NCBI RefSeq assembly: GCF_027475565.1
Contig: NC_069394.1
Coordinates: 6,431,501 to 6,495,500, forward strand
DNA from: Acinonyx jubatus
Taxonomy: Eukaryota; Chordata; Mammalia; Carnivora; Felidae
Direction of reading: 5' to 3'
DNA length: 64,000 bases
Position 1 is the first letter of the stretch. Each line of letters starts with the position of its first letter. Shown here piece by piece: positions 57,069 through 64,000 of this stretch. A program made the position numbers and the translations under genes. Under the pieces are notes generated by a model. It saw only the letters and a list, made by a program, of their open reading frames with translations, had not been told where the DNA came from and did no database searches.

Positions 57069-57590
57069 AATAGGGCAGGTCAATATCTCCTCAAGTACTT
57101 GGCATATGGATTTTGATATCGTATTCCTTCCTATCCTTGTCAGAAAAGATTTCAAAACAGCTTGCATTTGCATAAAACAAAAACAACACACACACACACA
57201 CACACACACAGGGTTTGCCTGGGACTATGTTAACTCTTCTACTTGCTGTTGTAATAATAAAGGACATTTTGGAGAGTCTGACAAACATCACATTGACCGA
57301 TTACATTGATGATGTCAAGTTGATTGAGCTGGATGAGCAAACAGTGGCTAACAAACTAGAGGCCTGGGTAAGACATGTATGCTTCAGGGGGTGGGAATTA
57401 AACCCTGCAGATATCTGGAGGCTAGACACGTCTATACAATTTTAGGAGTCAAATCATCAGGAGGTCAGGAGGTTATGCTCCAAGAACATGGCCTTCAAAG
57501 TAAAAGCAAGTTACTGTGTCTCACATCTCCCACCACGAAGAAGAAATCTCCAAGCCTGCTGGGTCTCTTTGAGTTCTGGAAATGATGTGG
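57069..57590 (+). pseudogene. ERV-L pol remnant: reverse transcriptase core
   Basis: Two overlapping frames carry the pieces. Frame one (to 57309) has DFDIVFLPIL and, after a CA microsatellite, WDYVNSSTCC, corresponding to the palm segment that precedes the catalytic box. A frameshift then moves to DYIDDVKLIELDEQ at about 57299, with the YIDD catalytic box intact. A further shift leads to LTSPTTKKKSPSLLGLFEFW near 57580, the thumb or connection region. ERV pol normally encodes a polyprotein copying viral RNA into DNA. Frameshifts, the SINE and the CA tract make this one non-functional. Confidence 0.82.
57186..57210 (+). repeat. (AC)12 microsatellite inside the reverse transcriptase remnant
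   Basis: This is a perfect AC run that translates as alternating Thr-His. It separates two recognisable reverse transcriptase segments in one frame. Confidence 0.95.
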
Positions 57591-57599
57591 TCCACCTCT

Positions 57600-58350
57600 A
57601 GGAATATTGCTTCGGTATATTCTGGGTGAGTCAGAAGACCCAACTTTAAGATGGGTCCTGGAGAAGGAAAGGATGTGGCACCAAGTCCATGCTGCTAGGT
57701 AAGTAGCCCTGTTGCTTGGGCCATATGATCTAGAATATCCTATGGCATTGGATATATCAGTGGTGGGGAGAAAAATGCCATGGAGTGTTTTTTGGCAAAA
57801 GCCAATTTAAAAAGTACAACACAGCTATTGAATTTCAGGAACAAATCCAAGCCACCTGCAGCAAATAATTATAAGCTTTTGGAAAACATCTCTATGTAGA
57901 GACAGAACATCTGACCATAGCACATTAAATGACAGTGTGACCCAAACTTCCCGTTAGGAACTGGGTTCTGTCGGGTACTCCAGAAAATAAAGTCAGGCAA
58001 GCCCAACAACCATTCCCTATAAGGTGCAAGTGTCACGTTCAGGACTGAGCCTGAGACACAGGGCACAAACAAACTACGTGAAAAATTAGTCCAAGATACC
58101 ATGATATCCATCTCTCCTGAAAAACAGCATCACTCCATCAGCTCACACCATGGCTGTAAGTTGGAATGCTGTTCGGCCCCATAAAGAAGGAGGAAAAATC
58201 CAAAGCATGGTTTAGGGATTTGTTGGTGCAGAATGGAAATGCAAGCTAAAATGAATGGACATTTCACTGTAGCCTCATGTAAGGGTTCCACTGAAAACCC
58301 ACAGTGAGGAGTAATTCTTCCAATGTACAAAGTTTGGAGCAGGGCACCTC
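57600..58350 (+). pseudogene. ERV-L pol remnant: connection and RNase H region
   Basis: At 57701-57810 one frame reads LLLGPYDLEYPMALDISV and ends VFWQKPI, resembling the connection segment between reverse transcriptase and RNase H. Near 58203 'AWFRDL' sits where RNase H has its Trp-Phe-x-Asp motif. Stops and frameshifts are frequent. Confidence 0.6.
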
Positions 58351-58559
58351 ATCATTCACTGTGAGTAGAAAGATACATGGTTTGAAATTAGAATGTATAT
58401 AGTGAATCACGGGCAGTGGTAAATCTGATCAGAAAAACATTATAAGATCGGGGACAAGGAGAGTTACAGAAGTAAACGCAAAGCATGAAGACTTTTTAGT
58501 CACATGTTAGTACCCACCAGGGAGCATCAAACACTGAAAAATTACTCAACACGCAAGCG

Positions 58560-59160
58560 AGCATAATAATGCCATCATTGACGTACTCCAGCCTCTGCCG
58601 TCAGCCACTCCATTGTTGTCACACTGGGTGCCTGAATGAAGTGACTGTAGTTAAAGAGGTGAAGGCTATCCATGGGCTTAACACTATGGACTCCAATTTA
58701 CCAATGCCGATGTAGCTGCTATCACCATTGATTATCACAATATGCCACGAAAAGAGGCAAAATTCCAGCCCTGATATATAGCACAACTCCTGTGGAAGAC
58801 CCCACCACATGGTGTAAAATTACATTGGACTCTTTCTTTCCTAGAAGGGCCAATAGTTTGTCCACATTAGGATATATACCTACTTTAGGTACTTTCAGGA
58901 CTTTTCTTTTGCTTCCTGCAGGGCCTCAGTGTGTACCCACTATCTGAGGACTGGTGGTTCATCACCATGGAATCCCATGTAACGTTGATAGGGAATTCAC
59001 TTTACAGAAAAGGAGGTATGGAAGTGGAAACATAACAGTGGAATCCACTGGTCACAGGATGTATTTCTCTACACAGAAGATGCCAGCCTGGAGACGATTG
59101 GAATGTCCTGCTCTAGGCAGAGCTGAGTGCCAGCGCAGGACACTGAATGAATAGAATCCG
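58560..59160 (+). pseudogene. ERV-L pol remnant: integrase
   Basis: Around 58803 a frame reads TTWCKITLDS, resembling the start of the integrase catalytic core. At 58954 another frame reads VVHHHGIPCNVDREFT, matching the conserved His-His-Gly-Ile-Pro motif before the second catalytic Asp (here in VDRE). Integrase joins viral DNA to host DNA. This copy is interrupted by stops and cannot be active. Confidence 0.7.
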
Positions 59161-59394
59161 TCTTCTAGGATTCACTGCATTCATTGAATCAAAGTTTTAA
59201 TATGGTAGTTTTCCAACAGAAAGAAGGCACAGGAACCAAAGAGTGGAAGCAGGAGTGATCCCAGTTGCTATCATGCCAAATTATTTATGTGAGGGTTTTT
59301 ATTTCTCATCTCCACAAGCTGAGATATGCAGAATGAGAAGTCTTGGTCTCCATAAGGGGGTCACTTTTTGTCAGGGGACACCATGAAAATTCTG

Positions 59395-59720
59395 TTTAGT
59401 TATGAGGCAGAGCTCATAACTGAGCAGTTTCGGTGGTTGTTTGTGTCCAGAGACCAGCAGGCAAGAGGTCATTGATCCTGATAGGCAGGTGGACCCTGGG
59501 CTCTTGTTACAGAATATGGACAAAGGAATATTTCTGGAGCCCATGTGATCCACTTGGATGCTTCTTGGTATTCCATCGCTAATTATAATTATAAATTGAC
59601 TGGTGTAGGAACCTTGGCCTGAGTAGGGCATTGTGACAGGGGCTCCAACCACTTGGTAATGATGTCTAGGTCATACCACCAGGTGGCCTTGATAATTGCA
59701 GAAGTGGAAAAGAATCTGTA
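59395..59720 (+). pseudogene. dUTPase-like remnant after integrase
   Basis: At about 59465 the + strand reads EVIDPDRQVDPGLLLQN. This resembles the dUTPase substrate-binding motif (Gly-Val-Ile-Asp-x-Asp-Tyr-x-Gly) with the central V-I-D-x-D retained and the Tyr lost. dUTPase hydrolyses dUTP. Its position 3' of integrase is characteristic of ERV-L pol and argues for that class. Stops flank the motif. Confidence 0.6.
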
Positions 59721-59805
59721 GTAGATCAAGGGCAAAGAAATACACTGTTGCTGTAGTGTCAGGGGCTGTACGTCAGCCCATAGCAGTTTTCACAGAACTA
59801 GAACA

Positions 59806-60450
59806 AGAAATCCTAAAATGTATATGCAACCACAAAGACTCCCATTAGCCAAAGCAATTTTGAAAAAGTAAAGCAAAGCCGGAGGTATCAGAATTCCAGC
59901 CTTCAAATTATATCACAAAGCTGTAGTGAGTTTTTGCGCCAAATAGACACATAGATCAATGGAACAGAATAGAAAACCCAGAAATAAAACCACAATTATA
60001 TGGCCAATTAACCTTCAATAAAGCAGAAAACAATACCCAGTGGGAAAAAGACGGTCTTTTCAACAAACGGTGTTGGGAAAACTGGTTTGCTACGCGCAAA
60101 AGAATGAAACTGGACCACAGTCTTACACCATAGACAAAAATACATTCAAAGTGGATTAAAGACCTAGATGTGAGATGTAAAACCAAAAAGACAAAATTTA
60201 GAAGAGAGCACAGGCAGCAATTTCTCTGACATTGACAGTAGCAACATTTTTCCAGAATTTTGCCTCCTTAGGCAAGGGAAACAAAAGCACAACTAAACTA
60301 TTGGGGCCACATCGACATAGAAAGGTTCTGCACAGTGAAGGAAACAATCAATAAAACTAAACGTCAACCTACTGAAAGGGAGACGATATTTGCAAATGGC
60401 GTATCCAATAAAGGGTCAGTATCCAAATTATATAAAGAAGTTATACAACA
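59806..60450 (+). mobile_element. Decayed L1 ORF2 fragment inserted near the ERV-L 3' end
   Basis: Typical ORF2 DNA landmarks occur in order: 'gcaattttgaaaaagtaaag', 'agacacatagatcaatggaa', 'ggtgttgggaaaactggttt', 'ttctgcacagtgaaggaaac', and 'aaagggtcagtatccaaatt'. The frame is broken several times, so it is older than the L1s at 40985 and 54932. It has no 3' UTR. TSD not found. Confidence 0.85.
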
Positions 60451-60454
60451 CACA

Positions 60455-60970
60455 CAACTGCCTCTTAAATTTCCTCTTAGGAAGATTATTCCACTGGAAT
60501 TCTGGAAGAGTTCATATCCTGAATGTATTTGGACACATGAATTTGAACATCCCAGTGGGTAAACTATGGTAGATCCAAGGCTGTGCGCCCAGATCTCCCT
60601 TCAAGAAAGGGCTTCCGACCCAGCTGCAAGGGGGTGCACAGAAGTCTCCTGCTGCGGATGCCTTCAGAGCTGCCTAACCTGAAATTGTGTCCTCTGGGCA
60701 GCCCACCTCAGGGACTGAGTGAGGGTGGCATATAAAGATCTGGCCACTTTGGTTCAATTTGGGATGGTTCTGACTAGCATTACTCCATTTCGGTGGCTCT
60801 GGCTGCCACACATTTCAACTTTTTTCTCTGCACAATCCTGCTTTCTCTCCCTTCCCTTTCAGGAAATGGATCCCTAATTAGCATTTACCCCACCCAAATC
60901 CTGTTTTAGCAACTGCTTCTAGAGAGATTGACCTAGGGTATACTCCTAGAACCCAAATCTAGAAAATAGA
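60455..60970 (+). mobile_element. Candidate 3' LTR of the ERV-L-class provirus
   Basis: Landmarks are 'gggcttccgacccagctgca', 'tgctgcggatgccttcagag', 'ggcatataaagatctggcca' (TATA-like at about 60730), 'gctctggctgccacacattt' and 'caatcctgctttctctccct'. This pattern is familiar from ERV-L-class LTRs such as LTR16, but the family name is from memory. It lies in the expected place after pol with no env region between. Confidence 0.6.
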
Positions 60971-61685
60971 GGAATGGGCAGAAATAAAATTTATGAAAAT
61001 TCCATGACACCACTGTTAAATCACTTTGGCAACTGACTAGCCCCAGACTTCGTTCATATGGCTATTACAAACCCCAATTTGTTGAAGGCATTTTAGTGAG
61101 GTTTTTGGTTACTTGCAACTGAAATTATTCCTCACTGATTAATTGGGGGGTAATTGCATATTTAATACAAATTGAAATCAAAGATGGTGTTCAAACTTTC
61201 TCTTAGAGCGTAAGACTTTTGCAAACAAGAGCATAAGTAATTTCCAGAATTTATCGTATGATTTTTTTGCCTTTAATGCAAAGTAACAAAGTACAATTAG
61301 TAAGTCTGACTACTTTCTCATCTTTGTCCCACAGAACATTCTACACTCAACATACACTTTTTAGAGTCATAGGTTCCAGAAGTGAGAAAGTAGGATAGAG
61401 CCTTCCTTAGTACAACAATGTGTGGGATACAGACACTTCTGCATTTTGAGGATGCCTGTCTAACCCCTCCTTGAACTTGTCACCAGTCATTAAGTAACGA
61501 CTGTGTGGGATGACCTATTTGCTGGATGCAGAGATGTGGTACTTTATAAAGTTCTTTCTTTGGGGAGGATTAAATTCTATTACCTCTATAGAACTTCATT
61601 CACCAAACCTGTTTCTGACCCCAGAAGCTAAATATAAGTGTATTAATCCTCTTATATTTTTATAGAGACAACTATCTTGTCTTTT
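60971..61685. other. Unique AT-rich DNA
   Basis: No gene or repeat was recognised. Confidence 0.4.
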
Positions 61686-61689
61686 CTCC

Positions 61690-62150
61690 CCAAAAGTCAA
61701 CATATTCTTTCATTCACACAGTAAATATTTGTCATCCATTATGCACTGGGTATTGTGTTAGATACTGAGGATATAACAGTGTATAAAATGGGCAATGTGC
61801 CTGCTCTCTTGGAATGAGATTCTAGTAGGGAAATGCAGATCACAAATGAATAAACAGGATAGAAATGTGAGTTATGAAGACCAAAACCAAAAAGAAAGAG
61901 TGTTACAACATCCACTTGTTTGCACGGGGAGTGGCTTTAGACGAGGTGGGCAAGCAATGTGTAAGCTGAGCTCTGAGAATGGTAAGGAGTAGCCAAACAT
62001 ATGGAGATCTTGAGGAAGAATTTTTCAGGGAGAGGAAAATAAAGTGTCAGTTCCTTGAGGCATGAATAACTTTGGTCTCTGTAGAAACAGCAATAAAACT
62101 GATGTTTTATTTAGAGAGTAGTGAATGAGGAAGAAGTGAAAAGGGATGCC
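61690..62150 (-). repeat. L2 relic (antisense)
   Basis: 'tcattcacacagtaaatatt', 'atgcactgggtattgtgtta', 'gaggatataacagtgtataa' and 'ctcttggaatgagattctag' are the antisense LINE2 end. The continuation to about 62150 is weaker. Confidence 0.75.
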
Positions 62151-62735
62151 AATGAAAAGAACAGAAGAGCTTGATCGGGAAGTAATCATGGGTCAAGGTG
62201 AATTTGGTCTGATTAATACGGGTGATGGTCTGATCTAATAACTACCACTAGATTACCAAATACCTACCTCAAGATACCAGCTTTCCTAATTTCCTGGGAG
62301 TATCACCTTACAGATGTCACCAAGCTCCAGCTTCAGATCTCTCATTTGTAAAAATAGGAGATTTGATTAAACTATAAATTCTTTAGAAGGGTAAATGAGG
62401 AAACAGAGATGTGCGATTTGTAAATTTCAGAGTGTTATTGACATGCATCCTATTTCCAGAATGACATTTTCCTTTTCAAAACTACATGTTCTCAATTCCT
62501 CTACTGTTCTCCATATTACATAGTACATGATTCCCTGTTTCTTCTTCATCCAGGAGTCCTAATTTAAAACCTAAATTCTTTAGGGTAAACTACCTGATAG
62601 TGTAATCCCAAGTGCCAATGCTTTGTGTTGATTCCAATTTCTCTCAGACTTCTACAGAAAGCATGGCAGGAGACCCTATGGGGTCTCAGAGTAAGAACAA
62701 CGACAAAAGTTGAAGTCGTCTGGATCCTAGAATTG
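62151..62735. other. Unique non-coding DNA
   Basis: No gene or repeat was recognised. Confidence 0.4.
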
Positions 62736-62739
62736 CGTA

Positions 62740-62880
62740 GCCACATCACCTGCTGGCGGGACCTGATACGTTGTCCTCATCTTATAGGCCAGTTTATCCA
62801 TTTGTGTAATAGGGAGAATAGTTATCTAGATTAGCGGGATGAAACAGATGTGAGGAGAGTGCCTGAGCTCCAGGTACACA
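62740..62880 (+). repeat. MIR-like relic (sense)
   Basis: 'cagtttatccatttgtgtaa' followed by 'tagggagaatagttatctag' resembles a sense MIR. It is weak. Confidence 0.4.
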
Positions 62881-62940
62881 AGGTAAGACCGATGTTATCC
62901 TTGACCCATTCTCCTGTAGAGAGCGAGAGCTACTCTCTCT

Positions 62941-63139
62941 TTTTTTAATGTTTACTTATTTGCTTTTGAAAGTCGGGGGTGGGGGGGGGAGCAGAGAGTG
63001 AGGGAGAGAGAAGTCCAAGCAGGCTCCATGCTGTCAATGAAAACCCCGACGCAGGGCTCCATCTTGCTTATTGTGAGACAATGACCTGAGCCAAAGTCCG
63101 GAGTCTGATGCTCAACTGACTGAGCCACCCAGGCACCCC
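62941..63139 (-). mobile_element. Feline-type tRNA SINE (antisense), diverged
   Basis: This is an antisense copy with G-rich 'cgggggtggggggggga' in place of the GA tract and terminal 'gagccacccaggcacccct'. Several internal deletions are present. TSD unclear. Confidence 0.9.
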
Positions 63140-63630
63140 TAAATTGTCTCTTGGTGAATTTGAAGGTACTATGATGCCACTCAGTGAACCCCTGGCAGTA
63201 ACTTATTAAATGGAAGCGAGCGTTGTGACCGTGATATTTGCCTGCGGCCCCTGACCCCAGCAGAGCACCCTCTCCTCTGTCACCAGCAATCTCAGAAACA
63301 TGGTATGAGAAAAATGAACTAGAAACCAAACTCCAGATGCACGTATGCCTTCTAATAATGTAGGGCTCTTTTTTTCAGGGGCATAGTGATTAGGGGCTTT
63401 AAGGCTGCTCGGACCTTCAGAGGGCTCTATTTTGCTGTGTTTTTCCCTAGTCCTCGCTGTTTCTCTTCAATGGTCTGTAATTTTCTTCATTGCCGTGAGA
63501 TTTTGGGGCAACCAGCCTGCCTCTGGCCGCTTATCGCCAAGATCTCCGTTGCTCTTGGCAATGGCCTTAGATGTGATCTTTCTCATGCTGTTCCAAGTAA
63601 AGTCCGTGTCACTAGGCAGAGGTGTCTGTC
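63140..63630. other. Unique non-coding DNA
   Basis: No gene or repeat was recognised. Overlapping + frames at 63386-63743 lack domains. Confidence 0.4.
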
Positions 63631-63634
63631 TTAG

Positions 63635-64000
63635 TTTCTACTACCACAGTAGCAAATTACCACAATTACTGCTTTCTTTTCGGCCTCTAGAGGCTGCCTG
63701 GTTTCCTTGGCTTGGAGGTCCTTCTTTTAAAGAATTTTTTTAAGTTTATTTATTTATTTTTGAGAGAGAGAGAAAGAGTATGAGTGGGGGAGGGGCACAG
63801 AGAGAAGGAGAGAGAGAAGCTGAAGCAGTGGATGTGGATGCTCGAACCCACGAACCATGAGGTTGTGTCCTGAGCCAAAACCAAGAGTCAGACGTTTAAC
63901 CGACTGAGCCACTCAGGCACCCCCGGACATCCTTCTTCTAATCACTCCAATGCCTTGTTTCCCTCGTTATATCTACTTCTGTCTCTGCTTCTGATCTTCA
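63635..64000 (+). repeat. Ancient interspersed repeat (same family as 28700-29010), split by a SINE and cut by the window edge
   Basis: 'agtagcaaattaccacaatt' and 'cggcctctagaggctgcctg' lie before the SINE. 'ggacatccttcttctaatca' and further T/C-rich sequence lie after it. The window ends inside the repeat. Confidence 0.55.
63730..63924 (-). mobile_element. Feline-type tRNA SINE (antisense) inside an ancient repeat
   Basis: TSD copies are ggaggtccttctttta (63714-63729) and ggacatccttcttcta (63925-63940), agreeing at 13 of 16. Confidence 0.94.

Noticed and set aside
1..64000. Intact tRNA genes from the many tRNA-like SINE heads
   Set aside because: The heads keep A- and B-box-like motifs but lack a full cloverleaf with a 3' acceptor stem and continue into SINE bodies.
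1..64000. CRISPR arrays, operons, phage or integron structures
   Set aside because: Sequence style, retroposon content and CpG depletion are those of a mammalian nuclear genome. No spaced direct-repeat array was seen.

Overview
This window reads as intergenic or intronic DNA from a carnivore, almost certainly a felid or another feliform. The decisive evidence is about two dozen copies of the tRNA-derived carnivore SINE in its feline form. Copies open near 'GGGGCGCCTGGGTGGCTC', carry a tRNA-like 'GTTCGAGCCC' B box, then a CT-rich stretch, and end in AATAAATAAACATTAAAA. The canine form has a different body. I found no convincing host protein-coding exon, no intact RNA gene and no CRISPR or bacterial-type feature. 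The open frames present are chance frames or transposon remnants.

Layout. 1-13.3 kb: unique AT-rich DNA with SINEs (one nested pair at 1.96-2.47 kb), a decayed L1 ORF2 piece, MIR and L2 relics, GT and CA microsatellites, and a CpG-rich patch at 12.85-13.26 kb. 13.5-14.1 kb: a probable solo class I endogenous retrovirus LTR with TATA box, polyadenylation signal and flanking direct repeats. 15.4-15.6 kb: a second short CpG-dense patch. 16-28.4 kb: SINEs, several with clear target-site duplications (TSDs), L1 3' ends, MIRs, an older LTR-like repeat, and a long antisense L2. 28.7-36 kb: mostly unique DNA with MIR and L2 relics. 36-52 kb: more SINEs, including a head-to-tail pair and an inverted pair, a 5'-truncated L1 with a perfect 15-bp TSD, a 5S rRNA-derived fragment at 42.645 kb, and MER5-type DNA transposon relics.

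54.4-61 kb is the most structured block. It looks like a badly decayed ERV-L-class provirus on the + strand: LTR-like end, a primer-binding site resembling tRNA-Leu, reverse transcriptase with a YIDD motif, RNase H, integrase, a dUTPase-like motif after integrase, and a second LTR-like end. It has been cut up by two L1 insertions, two SINEs and a CA microsatellite. 61-64 kb holds an antisense L2 relic, two SINEs and part of an ancient repeat running off the end.

Nothing here works together as a pathway. The content is the record of successive waves of retroposition, and the order of several insertions can be read from TSDs and nesting. I saw no evidence of a previously undescribed biological system. 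The items most worth checking are the ERV-L remnant, the solo LTR, the 5S-derived fragment, the two CpG clusters and a perfect 14-bp hairpin at an L1 end. Repeat family names come from recognition of consensus features, not from a database search.
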